Shown piece after piece: positions 10,380 to 19,433 of a DNA stretch of 19,911 nucleotides. The DNA comes from Smittium mucronatum (Eukaryota > Kickxellomycota > Harpellomycetes > Harpellales > Legeriomycetaceae), in contig LSSL01002716.1 of NCBI GenBank assembly GCA_001953115.1, positions 1-19,911 on the forward strand, given 5' to 3'. The notes below the pieces were generated by a model, which made no database searches, was not told where the DNA came from, and saw nothing but the letters and a program-made list of their open reading frames with translations. The number at the start of each line of letters is the position of its first letter. Position 1 is the first letter of the stretch. Made by a program: the position numbers and the translations under genes.

Positions 10380-10642
10380 TTGACCATCCCTGTATAAAAA
10401 AGTTTCTTCGGGAATCAGAATTTTGTTAATGGCTCATTTATTTATACCCAAACTTTTTTGTTAGAATCAGGGAGCTTATTTAGGGCTTTGAATCTGGCTA
10501 TTTTTGTAAAGCGGACCCCAAATGCTAAAATCGTATTGCAATCTTTATATTTTGAGAGTCTAACTATACAATACAGGGATATTGTTTTCAAAGGGCCGAC
10601 TAGAATTGGTAATGAGATAATATTAACGTATTTTTTATACAA
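10380..10642 (-). pseudogene. Ty3/gypsy integrase catalytic core (proximal part)
   Basis: The integrase core inserts element DNA into the genome using two Asp and one Glu. The minus-strand frame 10642-10442 contains LPILVGPLKTISLYCIV, then NTILAFGVRFTKIARF and ALNKLPDS. This fits the family pattern LPxPxxPWxxISxDFI...xxILVxVDRFTKxAHFxxL. The catalytic Asp of ISxDFI is Tyr here (codon at 10571-10573). After the frame's stop a shifted frame reads FPKKL and then LYRDGQF. This corresponds to FPxxLxSDRDGQF, and its second catalytic Asp is again Tyr (10392-10394). Both changes abolish catalysis. The longer plus-strand run over the same bases is a shadow. Confidence 0.82.
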
Positions 10643-10790
10643 AATTAACTTTATTATATAATATTTTTAGCACGAGTTTACACAATCTTTTAATTTTGAT
10701 AATAATTGATATTTTCTAACTAAGGATATAGTCTTCTTTATCCAGGAATGACCTGCCAGATAAGAGCCATGATGAATATTTATTGTTTTT
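10643..10790 (-). pseudogene. Integrase N-terminal HHCC zinc-binding domain
   Basis: On the minus strand IHHGSYLAGH (10750-10779) is followed by KKTISLVRKY, and then by DCVNSC at 10670-10687. This is the H...H...C..C zinc-binding module at the start of gypsy integrases (HxxxxxGHxGxxKTxxxIxxxYxWPxM...CxxC). All four metal ligands appear to survive. A TAA follows the second Cys, before the frame that continues into the catalytic core. The domain assists multimerisation and binding to the element ends. Confidence 0.75.
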
Positions 10791-11279
10791 TTATTGATAG
10801 AATTTTTAATTTAAGATTTATTAATTATGATCAATGTCACGTTTTTTATCCGGAATCCACTTACTTTTAATCAGTTCTTTATTAATTTTTTTGCACAATT
10901 CTTCTTTTTTGTCTCATTTTGCAGCTCTGTCATTTTAATTCTTGCCGAGCATATCAATTTTATAAATTTTTTCTCATTAAGTATATCCTTCAACATTTCC
11001 CCTTTTTCTTTGTATTTTGACCTATTAGAAAGAGTTTCAGGCTTTCTTCACATAGATCCCGGGTGTTAAATGGTTTGGAATTCAAATCTGGAATACTTTA
11101 TAGATCACCTTGCATTTATTCTGTTTAATTTTTTGGTTTTCTCGAAATTTAAAAGATTCAAGTTATCCGCAAATATTATTATCTTGTATTGGAGATCTCA
11201 ATTTAGTGTCTCCATTTTTTGAAAACTAGGACTATATCCTTAGTTTCTTGTCTTATACTTCATAATTTATTTTTTTAGA

Positions 11280-11400
11280 GATTTTTTTTTTACAAGTACA
11301 CTATCTGTTGAAGGTCTCCATCTCTATCTTTATGTGATAGCATAGCCCCCTATAGCGTTGTCTGATGCATCTGTTTCTATGATTTAATCTTGGTAGGGGT
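11280..11400 (-). pseudogene. Ty3/gypsy RNase H relic
   Basis: The minus strand reads IETDASDNAIGG (TDASD at 11360-11374), then shifts frame into AMLSHKDRDGD followed by IVYL. This is the start of the retroelement RNase H fold (FxxETDASDxGIGAVLSQ...HPIAYxSR), which degrades the RNA strand of the RNA/DNA hybrid. The first catalytic aspartates in TDASD are intact. A frameshift lies just after the Gly-Gly, and several stops follow. It sits between RT and integrase as expected. Confidence 0.82.
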
Positions 11401-12195
11401 AAGCGAAATTTAGAAAGGGTGGATTTTTCAGGGATTCTTTAATCTTTTTGGATCATTTTTATCGCTTCATCACCCATTAAAATTGAAGTTATCCCTAATT
11501 AGGCTTTTTAAAAAAAGCGAGATTTTTGACAGATTTGGTATATTTTTTCTCTTATAATTTAAAACCCCATTGAATGTTTCTACGCATTTCGAGATCGTTG
11601 GAGATCTTCATTCTGAAATATTTTTCAATTTTTTTGGGGTCAGTTCTAGCCCGCTATTTGTTACTATGTGACCCAAGAAACTCACTTCATTGGAATTAAA
11701 AATGAAAATTTCAAGACTACAGTATACCTTATTTTCTCTTAGTCTTTTAATAAAAATTTAACATGGCTGATTTGTTATTTCTTAGTGATAGAATAATTAG
11801 AATATTTCAAGGTAAGCTATGGAATAATTATCCAAAACCCCTCATAATTCGTCTTTTATGAATTTTAGTAGTGTTGCGGGTACGTTTTTAATACCGAAAA
11901 TCATTACTTGATACTCGAATTTCTCGCATATAATTTTTAATACTATATTTCACATGCCTTCTTCTCTTATACTTAAAAATTTATAAACACTTCTGAGGTA
12001 CAATTTAGAACAAAAAATTAGCATTAAATAGATGGTCGAAGGAGACAAAATACTATTGATAATCGATGTTTATTCTTGATTTTTATTGAGTCCGGTTTTC
12101 AGTAATCCATGTATAATTTGAGACTAATGTCCTTCTTTCTGAAAAAAACCATCAGTAACCCTGTGGGATATTTGGACGGTATTATGAATTCACTG
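11401..12195 (-). pseudogene. Ty3/gypsy reverse transcriptase relic
   Basis: Several RT blocks can be read on the minus strand over different frames. FIIPSKYPTG then FFRKKDISLKLYMDY (about 12100-12190) matches IxPSxSPxxSPVxxVxKKDGxxRxCVDYR. KFEYQVMIFGIKNVPATL (about 11865-11930) matches YEFxVMPFGLxNAPATF. NSNEVSFLGHIVTNSGLEL (about 11635-11695) matches VxFLGHxVSxxGI. NYKRKNIPNLSKI (about 11525-11565) matches NYYRxFIxNFSxIA. The catalytic YLDD box reads YLEI at 11803-11814, so the active site is lost. Multiple stops and frameshifts are present. This domain defines the element as Ty3/gypsy. Confidence 0.9.
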
Positions 12196-12869
12196 GCTAA
12201 ATTTTAATTTATGGGTTCTTTTATTGTGATAATTTTTGTTATGAATATGCAGAAAATCGAAACACAAGATGGTGTTAAATAAGTAATAAGATCGAAAGGT
12301 TAAATCATAAATTCTATTTTTTGGGAACTTTTTTGCTTATATTTTATCCAAAAAGTCTATATATTCACTTTATTTTTCGGGTAGCAATTCTAAATTTTCA
12401 TTTTCGGTATTTTAAAATCTCTTAAGGCTATAATTTTTCCAAGCTCTATTATCTTATCGGTTATTCGAGCTATTTTTTCTTATGCTGTATCTTATACATT
12501 ATACATTATGCTTATTTTTATTTTTTTCCACCCTTAATATCGAAAAACTATTCTTGTTTAGAAGGAACATATCTTCGATTAGTTCCTCATTTTTCTCAAC
12601 TGTAATTTCCGATTCCGTACTATTCTCACTTGAATCTTAGATAAAATCCTTGATAATTATGGAAATTCGTTTTTTGAATATAAATTTTTTATTTCAGTGT
12701 TACGAGTTTAAATTTATTGATCCATCAGTCCATAATATTTCTGGTTTATTTAATCTTAGCCAAGATAATATAAAAAAACATATGGATATATTTGGTGATT
12801 TGATCGGGTAAAGTTTTATTTTCTCTTTTTTCTTTCTTGTGACCTTTATTTAAAAGTTCTTTTAGATTT
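12196..12869 (-). other. Decayed linker between protease and reverse transcriptase
   Basis: This is the interval between the protease active site and the first RT block of the gypsy relic. I recognise no motif in it. In intact elements it encodes the rest of the protease and the connector to RT, which are poorly conserved. Confidence 0.5.
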
Positions 12870-13010
12870 TAACTATTGGGATTTTTAGCATTGGAATATC
12901 TTATATTTTTTTAGATTTATTGATCCATTTAAGCTTCGACTTATTAGGCTGCTTTTTCTGGTGAAATTTTAGCCAATAAAGTCTTCAGTTGCACCAGAAT
13001 CAACCAATTA
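12870..13010 (-). pseudogene. Ty3/gypsy aspartic protease (retropepsin) relic
   Basis: The minus strand reads LVDSGATEDFIG at 12972-13007, the classic active-site motif of retropepsins in gypsy elements (LIDSGATxxFI), with the catalytic Asp in DSG (12993-13001) intact. A TAA follows directly after the Gly. The same frame then continues with NFTRKSSLISRSL, which fits the following segment. A stop also precedes the motif. The protease normally processes Gag-Pol. It lies between the gag zinc-knuckle relic and RT, as expected. Confidence 0.85.
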
Positions 13011-13124
13011 GTATAAGGAACGCAAGTATTTAAATTGGTTAATAATAATTTTTTAATTTTTTGAAATGGATGTTTTCTATCCTATTGAGGTGGTATGTCA
13101 TAACTGAGCTCAGCAGAAACTCCA

Positions 13125-13950
13125 GTATTACCTATGAGTCACTAAGTTTGAAGCGAGAAATTTACTAGGAAAGTTAGCTAACGCATTTTCATCTGGACCA
13201 TTGTACAAACACAGTCCTAATTTTTATCTAATGCGTTTTTCCTCAGACGAAAAAGACCCTATGTCCTTTGATCGTATTGATTCTATTTCCATTGTAATCG
13301 GTCCTTCGTTTGAATCTGGTGGCTTTTTTATTGGTTGAATATCATTGAATGATATGAGTTTTATGGAATATCATAAGGATTTTTTTAGTGTTGTATTATT
13401 ATTTTCTATCATTAATCATTTTTCTTTTATTCGGGCGGATTTACACAGGATAACCAGGTTAATATCTAATTCAAGCTCTTTGGAGGGGGGGAGGGTTCTT
13501 TGGCTGTAAAATGGTGCAACGGGTCGCAATTAAGTCCACACATGAGCTTATTAACAAATTCTAGTTCATTGAAATTAATACTTTACCTTTGAGCACTAGA
13601 TTCTGCAGCTTAGGCAGCTGAAATCCTTACTTCTTTTCTTATTTCTCTCAACTGTCCACTAGAATTGATTTTTTGAGCTCGTTCTGGGGAATTCTTTCGA
13701 AGTTCTTCAGAGAATGCTTGATAGTTTTTCAAAAGCGATGATTTTTCATCGACAAGAATGTGAATCTTATGTAAGCTGGTCACAGAGGATGAACTCCAAA
13801 GAAGACAACCTGTTTTTTTTCCGAATTAAAGAACTCGGATTTTTCCAGAAATATAAATACATGATAGAAGAAAAATATCGGTATTATTCTACTAATATGT
13901 CGAATTTCGTTGCATCGGGTAGTTTAAGGGAACTTCCGATTGATTTTTAA
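13125..13950 (-). pseudogene. Ty3/gypsy Gag relic with a degenerate zinc knuckle
   Basis: On the minus strand a frame from about 13480 to 13131 shows a typical Gag C-terminal half with few stops. It includes a PPDSN linker, then ITMEIESIRSKD (family: PMDIDxIR), then GLCLYNGPDENALANFPSK at about 13159-13218. The last has the exact CX2CX4HX4C spacing of a zinc knuckle, but only the first Cys remains; the others read N, N and F. Upstream, NELEFVNKLMCGLNCDPLHHF (about 13510-13570) matches the Gag helix preceding the knuckle. A shift in the C-rich tract at 13482-13495 separates the two parts. The N-terminal third up to 13950 is only tentatively included. The plus-strand open run at 13714-13950 is probably a shadow. 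Confidence 0.8.
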
Positions 13951-14194
13951 TCTTTATATCTATCTTAAAAAGGGGTTTATTCGAATTTCTGTTGTGGGGG
14001 CTAAACTTCCTTGGATAAATTCATAAATTGGTATATCCATATCATTTTTTTTTATGGTTTTTTCTTGATCACTGATTTGTCTAATAATCCTAATTTTTAA
14101 GTTTGAAATTTTCTATGCTTGGGTATGTTATTATTAGTATTATTTATTTGTTTGTTAGTTGAGATTGTGTGGTCTTAAAGTTCTTTTAGGTATG

Positions 14195-14455
14195 CTCTTT
14201 AAGCTTTAAAAACTGTCTATGGTCTTATAGGGATTGGTGATTATATGTCAAGACAATAATAGAGAAAGGATTATTAATTTAAAAATGAATCGAACTATTG
14301 GCTAAGATAAAATAATTAAAATTTCAAAAAGCTACGAATTTACCCAGAGGACAAGCTTGAGTTTTGTATATGAACATGGGGGATGAAGGTTTATGTAATA
14401 ATTATTGTGATTATTTAACTCGAGACCAGATGTTTAGTTCTAACTTTTTGATTAT
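14195..14455 (-). repeat. LTR-like repeat, 5' copy of the gypsy element
   Basis: This region is homologous to 8012-8276 in the same orientation, with many substitutions and small indels. In element orientation it precedes gag, so it would be the 5' LTR. The minus strand near its start reads GTTAGAACTAAACATCTGG, compatible with a TG-initiated LTR. No primer-binding site could be recognised between it and gag. Confidence 0.7.
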
Positions 14456-14577
14456 AAATTGAAACACCTTTCAATTTTGTTTTATAAATACTTTATTTTA
14501 TAAGAAAATGGAAAATTAAACTTACTTATTCTATATTAATATATTATTCTTACTTTTTCTAATTTTTAATATAAACC

Positions 14578-14712
14578 CAGATCAATACTTGAATCTAATT
14601 AAAAAAAGTCGCCTCATTGCAATTAAATTCAAAATAATCAAAATACAAATTTTCTACCAATTAAAATGGGATATTTAACAATAATTGGATAAGAAGAAGC
14701 TAAATTCTGAAA
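14578..14712 (-). repeat. MITE-like element, copy C (partial, inverted)
   Basis: The plus strand here resembles the reverse complement of copy B. CATTGCAATTAAATTC compares with CATTTCCATTTAAATTC, and ATTTAACAATAATTGGATAA with ATTTAATAAACTCAATTGGATAA. In between the alignment holds with scattered changes. The start CAGATCAATACTTGAATC may correspond to the terminus. The far end is not recognisable. It lies just outside the 5' LTR of the gypsy relic. Confidence 0.5.
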
Positions 14713-17067
14713 TTAATTTGAGAGATTTTTATTTCGAGAAAGAATTATATTGATCTATTCTATTTTTTCTCAAAAATTTGGTCTAGATAGAGAAGGTATT
14801 GATTTATCAATTTATGCAATTTTAATGAAATTAACCTTATTCTACAATATTTACCCCTAATATTTATATATTTAGTCTATTTAACGTATTTTTGGATTAT
14901 TGGATATGCTTATTTTTTCTAAATATAAATATTTATTCTCAATATATAACCAAAAAATGATTTAAAAAATTCCACTAAAAAAAAAGTGAAATATATATTT
15001 TTATCTCTTGAGAAAATCTATATAAAGTTTAAAATTTAAAAAATTGGATTTAATAAAATATAAAACTGAATTTTTATCATTTAAACGTAGAATGAAAAAC
15101 TTTAAATACTTCTTTATTGAGCTCATAATTCCGACGAAAGGATTTGTGAAAAAGATGGGGCTAAAAGAACCTTCAAAATTTATGAATCTGAATCTTTTTT
15201 GTGTTTTATAAAATCCAAATGATTTTGATTTAAATAATTTCGATATTTCATTCGAGCATTTAAATAAGGATGTATCCTAAATGGGAATCAAGTAAAGAAA
15301 AAAAATCAAAAATTTCTATTAATGGCTGCTTTTTACCTTATCTTTGATTTTTATAAAGTATATCTTAATATTCTTGTATCTTAAATATCATATTATGAAT
15401 TCAGGGTCAGTACAGATACTGATTAATAGAATAACAGATTAAATTATGGAAACGTTATTTTTTTTAGTTTTCATTAAAGAATCGGATCAAGAATATTTGG
15501 TGCTTATTTTTGCTAATTATATAGAATATTACCAGGTTATAGATGCGTTTTTGTAAGTTTTCTCTAAATTTACCTTATATTTTAGAAATTCTAAAGTCTT
15601 ATTCTACGGAAAGTACAAGAAATATTTTGTTAAAAGGGACTTTTCTTATCTTCCAGACGAGAGAGAGACCATGGTGATTCAAATTGATGTAGCCAAACCC
15701 ATTATTTTGACATGTTTTTGAATAGATTACGCTTTTATAAAAAATTTATATTGAAACCCCAAGGAAATACTAAGCTGGAAAACCCCCAATATTGACACAT
15801 ACTTGCAGATTTGGAATAATGGGAATTGAAATATATATACTATCAATTCTGACCAAAAAAGATAAAATTTGGACTGAGGAGACTTTCTATTAAAATAAAA
15901 AAGCGGAATATATACGAATTATATGTGAAAAATACTCAATAGATTGAAAATAATGTGGGGTGCTGCGAGGTTTCAAATAAATACTAATTTAAAAATCATT
16001 AAGACTCTCATGACATATGAATTTTTTTAACAAAACAGATCTCAAATTACACACTTTCAAAAGGACTAATAGCACTAACAATACTGATTAATTTTTTTTA
16101 TCTAAGAAAATTTTAAATTACTTTGTTAATAAAAAAAATGAATTTCATTTGTTTTATTTTTTTCTTTATGATTATATTGATAAGTAAAATTATTTCTCAT
16201 ACAGCTGATAACATGTAAAAGTATAGAGATTGTGTGAAAAATAATTAAACGATATTCCAATAAATAACCAAAACCATAAATTTTTATTAAACTTCGATTT
16301 ATCAGTCTTAGTGTAAAATAATCCAATTTAATTGCAAAATAAGATTTTATGGTCCTAGTTTTTATCTGTGTATCTGCTATAAATATTTTGATATATCTGT
16401 GTATTAATTTAAAGAAAGTCGATATATTTTCATATTAAATTTAAAAAAAATTTAATATACATTCAAAATAAGAAATAATTTTTTCCTACATTCTTTGCAT
16501 TAAAAATTTATTTATCTTCAAGTTTATTTTTTATTTTTTGAGACTTAATAGTATTTAAAGAGTAGCGTTTTATGTATCAGAATATAAAATATAAACACTT
16601 TCATGATATTTATATTTATTTAAACATCTTTAGTAGTGATATTTGTAGATTTAATCTTCATAAAAAAAAAAACAACTCAAAGAATTAAAAATAGTTTTGG
16701 TGGAGATCGGCGGTAGTGATGAAATCCTTTTTTAAAAATGGATTTTATGAGAAATAAATTAGTTAAATATTTGCGATTCAGATAAAAAAAACTCAATTCG
16801 ACTTAAAATATTCATAATGAAAATATAGTATGAATAACATAAAAAATCGTTTATTTCACTAATAAAGAATTAAATCGATGAATCATTAGCTTCTCTATTT
16901 AGATCAAATTTTTGAGGAAAAATATAATTTATCAATATAATAATTTCTGTAAAAAAAAATTCTCAAATTAATATCAGAATAAAGTTTAATTCTAATAAAT
17001 TATTTTAAAATGTATCGTTTTAATTAGTAGCAAAAGTTTAATTTTGATTATTTTGATTATATTTACA
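14713..17067. other. AT-rich stretch without an intact gene
   Basis: Very AT-rich, with A-runs more frequent on the plus strand than in the region left of 14100. The only stretch that looks coding is the broken frame at 15446-15856. The minus-strand run at 16126-16326 has AT-driven residue content and no recognisable motif. Confidence 0.55.
15446..15856 (+). pseudogene. Unassigned broken coding frame
   Basis: From an ATG at 15446 one plus-strand frame stays mostly open for about 135 codons, broken by TAA after AFL, TGA after LTCF and TGA after KNLY. The middle part is notably protein-like: KYKKYFVKRDFSYLPDE, then TMVIQIDVAKPIIL. Codons there use G and C more than the surroundings. The frame is not one I recognise. 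A VxQID segment near the middle could be the first catalytic strand of a DDE-type transposase, but no supporting motif was found. An open stretch at about 15092-15211 lies in another frame upstream and may or may not belong to it. Confidence 0.35.
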
Positions 17068-17142
17068 TACAGTAGTACCCCACTAAATTTTGCATATTCA
17101 ATCCAGTTTAAATAATGCACGTTTAAGCAGGGTACTACTGTA
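17068..17142. repeat. 13-bp perfect inverted repeat forming a 75-base fold-back
   Basis: TACAGTAGTACCC at 17068-17080 is the exact reverse complement of GGGTACTACTGTA at 17130-17142. The inner arms (TTTGCATATT against AATAATGCAC) are also partly complementary, so almost the whole 75 bases can fold back. The outermost bases on both sides are TA, as for a TA-flanked mini-transposon. Confidence 0.92.
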
Positions 17143-17278
17143 GCCCAACAGTTTTACTTAAATGGTAGTTTTTATCCAATTGAGTTTATTAAATTTAGCC
17201 GGAGATTACTAATATCAAAAATCTCATTTGCATTATTAGAATTTAAATGGAAATGCGTACTTAAGCGGGATGCAACTG
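17070..17278 (+). repeat. MITE-like element, copy B (reference copy)
   Basis: It begins CAGTAGTACCCCACTAAATTTTGC, directly after TA at 17068-17069, and ends ...CTTAAGCGGGATGCAACTG near 17278, an imperfect inverted copy of the start. The body is about 75% alike by eye to copy A. It has no coding capacity. An internal segment ending at 17142 is a second inverted copy of the left terminus, so the left 75 bases form a fold-back on their own. TA flanks and CAGTAGTACCC ends suggest mobilisation by a Tc1/mariner or pogo-like transposase. The autonomous partner is not identified. Confidence 0.75.
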
Positions 17279-17520
17279 CTGAGTCAACTTTTTTTAATAT
17301 AATTCAGGTATTGCAATTATAATATAATATTTTTACATTCAGGTATTTTTTTACTCAAATCGAAAAGTTGTAGAATCGCATTTGGAAATTAAAAATAAGT
17401 AGCTAATGAAAAATGGATGAATATCAAAGTGGTAGAACGCGCATTTTTCGTCTTAGGAGAAGCTACGAGCTCTTTATTGTCTGATAGTCTTAGCACGCTC
17501 GAGGATTTTTTTAGTCACTT

Positions 17521-17636
17521 TATAGTTTAGTTTTATAGTCTAGTTTTTTTTTAATTGTTTTGAAAATTAATTAATTTTATATTATTCTTCTTGATTTACA
17601 AGTTTTTGGTTTGTTTATTTAGTTGTTTATTTAGTT
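17521..17636. repeat. Short tandem duplications upstream of the GC-richer block
   Basis: TATAGTTTAGTTT followed by TATAGTCTAGTTT (from 17521) and two exact copies of GTTTATTTAGTT (17613-17624 and 17625-17636) occur in a T-rich stretch just before the protein-like frame at 17737. The stretch 17279-17736 has no gene. A patch at about 17430-17505 is GC-richer and may be the start of the same element as the downstream block. Confidence 0.7.
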
Positions 17637-17736
17637 GCTTATTTTCTTCGTAGGCTGTTATCATTACCCGCTAGTCTGGTTTAATATATTTTAGATTTTA
17701 TAGTTCTTTAGTGTAGGAATTAGCTTAAATAGTGCT

Positions 17737-18204
17737 ATGGGCATGGTTAGGCACAACAATGAGTTGGTCGGGTCTGGTTTTTACCCTTATAAGTTTGCCA
17801 CAGAGGTTGACGCTTGGCGAGAGATGGCGGAAGATATTGATAGTGATTCTTCGGTATAGATCTCTGTTGAAGATCTCGATTTTAGTGAAGACTTAGACCT
17901 ATCGATCGACTTTGCGTGGGGACAAGTTATGGAGGATCTTGATATTTTTACTGTGGCTTTCGTTAAGTTTATTCTAAAACCCCCGGTAAGGTTCTCACCT
18001 ATTATTCTTACCGTAGGGACTGTAAAAACACTTATTGTTGTTAGTACAGGAAGCAACATGCGAATTTCGGACAGGCGGAGTAAGGGAGAAATGCCTGTCC
18101 TAAATTCTCTGTTTGGTGAGGTTGCAGAGTGTGCTAGTAATAGTGCGCTCAGCGTTGCCTCTCCTTTAGCTGCACAACAACAGTTTAGGAGCGAAGATTT
18201 ATAG
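17737..18204 (+). pseudogene. Unassigned 155-codon frame interrupted by one TAG
   Basis: From ATG 17737 a single frame runs to TAG 18202-18204 with just one internal stop, TAG at 17857-17859 (codon 41). Base composition is clearly more GC-rich than the flanks, with balanced codons, so it looks like real coding sequence. Residues: a start GMVRHNNELVGSGFYPYKF, an acidic middle (SVEDLDFSEDLDLSIDF around the stop), a hydrophobic stretch RFSPIILTVGTVKTLIVV that could be a membrane segment or buried strands, and a Ser/Ala/Gln-rich end. I recognise no family. It may be a Gag-like or accessory frame of a younger repeat, or a recently broken host gene. The antisense open frame at 17787-18059 is probably a shadow. 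Confidence 0.5.
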
Positions 18205-19433
18205 CAGTCTAACTGGTATAGAGAATCCGCTTACGAAAATTGTAGATTTATTCGAAGGAAAATAATTACCGATAATTAATGATGAGGCAGTTAAGCCTAC
18301 TGATGATTAAAATTCTGATAAAATGCTCCATTTTGACATTTTGACATTTTATTTGCGAAATGGATTTTCGCAAGTTTGGAAATTAAAGGTAGTATTAATT
18401 CTCTATAATATTAATACATCAAACCAGAAAGCAAAATTTTAAACTGAAATCAAAACTCTAGAGCTAAACAATATTGATTTTAGTGATCAGGGGGCTAAAA
18501 ATAAATTAATTTGTTCCGAATATCGTCTATTTCTTTAATTTATTATATTTATTGCATTTTTAAAAAAATAGTGGATGGGTATAATAAAAAATTTTCAGAA
18601 AAAAATATTTTGAGACGTTTTGGTGGCAAATTTCTGGATGAAGAATACGCCAATTATCTGAAAAAGTAATAAAAATATATTTTTATAAAGAAAAGAAAGT
18701 TTAAATTTTATAAAAATATATTTATTGAAGATTATATAAATTGATAAGGCTTTTTTTCTGAATAATATCCAAATTAAATATTTATTTTTTATGATTTATA
18801 GAACCACTCATGTAAAAATAAACACAAATTAAAAGACTCTTTAAAAAATAGATAAAAAAGCCTTAAATAGTTTATATTCTCATTTCTAAATCATAAAAAT
18901 ATCTATCTTTGTTTACCCTATTATTTTACTTTAGACATCAAAATTCACAAGAGCGCCTGTATAACTTACCACATGACTATTTATTCCATTAATCAAATCA
19001 AATATGAAATAAATCGATTTATAACTGCTAAAAAGATACAAATAATCATTTATAAACATAATATCAAAATGAGATCAAAATGGAACTTTTTAAATCTATA
19101 AAAACAACTTTATTGGTATTCTAATATTAATTCAAAAAAGTTTTTTGTTTAATCACAGCATTAAGAAAAGCTAATCCCAGATTTTTTTTAACTATTTCTT
19201 TGAGATGTTATATTTTATCACATGAATTAATAAAAATTCGATTTTTCTATAGATAAGATAAATGAACAGTTTATTATAACCTATTAGCATTGAAAAATAT
19301 GTTTTCAATAATTATAAACTCACTCTTATTTTTTAATTCAAAACAAAATAATTATTTAGCATAAGTGGATCCACAAAATTTACAAAACATAGAAAAATAA
19401 AAATATTTAAAGATTTCTACTGGAATTTTTTTT
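18205..19433. other. AT-rich stretch without a supportable gene
   Basis: Composition falls back to extremely AT-rich soon after 18330. The plus strand is A-rich here. No open frame or motif is convincing. A tandem TTTTGACA duplication (about 18331-18347) and the hairpin at 18353-18373 are the only structures seen. Confidence 0.6.
18353..18373. repeat. Perfect 8-bp hairpin
   Basis: TTGCGAAA at 18353-18360 and TTTCGCAA at 18366-18373 are exact reverse complements around the loop TGGAT. It lies about 150 bases after the 17737-18204 frame. It could act as a terminator-like or element-end structure, but nothing demonstrates a role. Confidence 0.8.

Larger units (their letters stand above)
8012..14455 (-). 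mobile_element. Near-complete, inactivated Ty3/gypsy LTR retrotransposon
   Basis: On the minus strand the relics occur in the order gag (13125-13950), protease (about 12870-13010), reverse transcriptase (about 11430-12195), RNase H (about 11280-11400), integrase HHCC and core (about 10380-10790) and integrase C-terminal domain (8917-9480). Integrase after RNase H is the hallmark of Ty3/gypsy rather than Ty1/copia. Two diverged but alignable repeats flank the coding part, at about 8012-8276 and 14195-14455, in the same orientation, as expected for LTRs. The total length, about 6.4 kb including a MITE insertion at 8340-8562, is normal for the group. Every domain carries stops, frameshifts or catalytic substitutions, and the LTRs differ at many sites, so this is an old insertion. 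Confidence 0.88.

Noticed and set aside
10458..10661. Plus-strand open frame over the integrase core
   Set aside because: The minus strand here matches gypsy integrase motifs, so this is its shadow.
10827..11069. Plus-strand frame rich in F and I resembling a membrane protein
   Set aside because: It lies antisense to the interval between RNase H and integrase of the gypsy relic; the hydrophobicity follows from T-rich sequence.
13714..13950. 78-codon plus-strand frame
   Set aside because: It is antisense to the gag region of the gypsy relic. The composition is fairly protein-like, but nothing supports it independently.
17410..17490. tRNA-like A-box segment (TCAAAGTGGTAGAACGCGC)
   Set aside because: The D-arm resembles a tRNA, but no anticodon stem pairs properly and the T-arm GTTCRANNC motif and acceptor pairing are missing.
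17787..18059. 90-codon minus-strand frame opposite the 17737-18204 frame
   Set aside because: The plus-strand frame is longer, has a good ATG and shares one phase on both sides of its single stop; the antisense run is probably a consequence.
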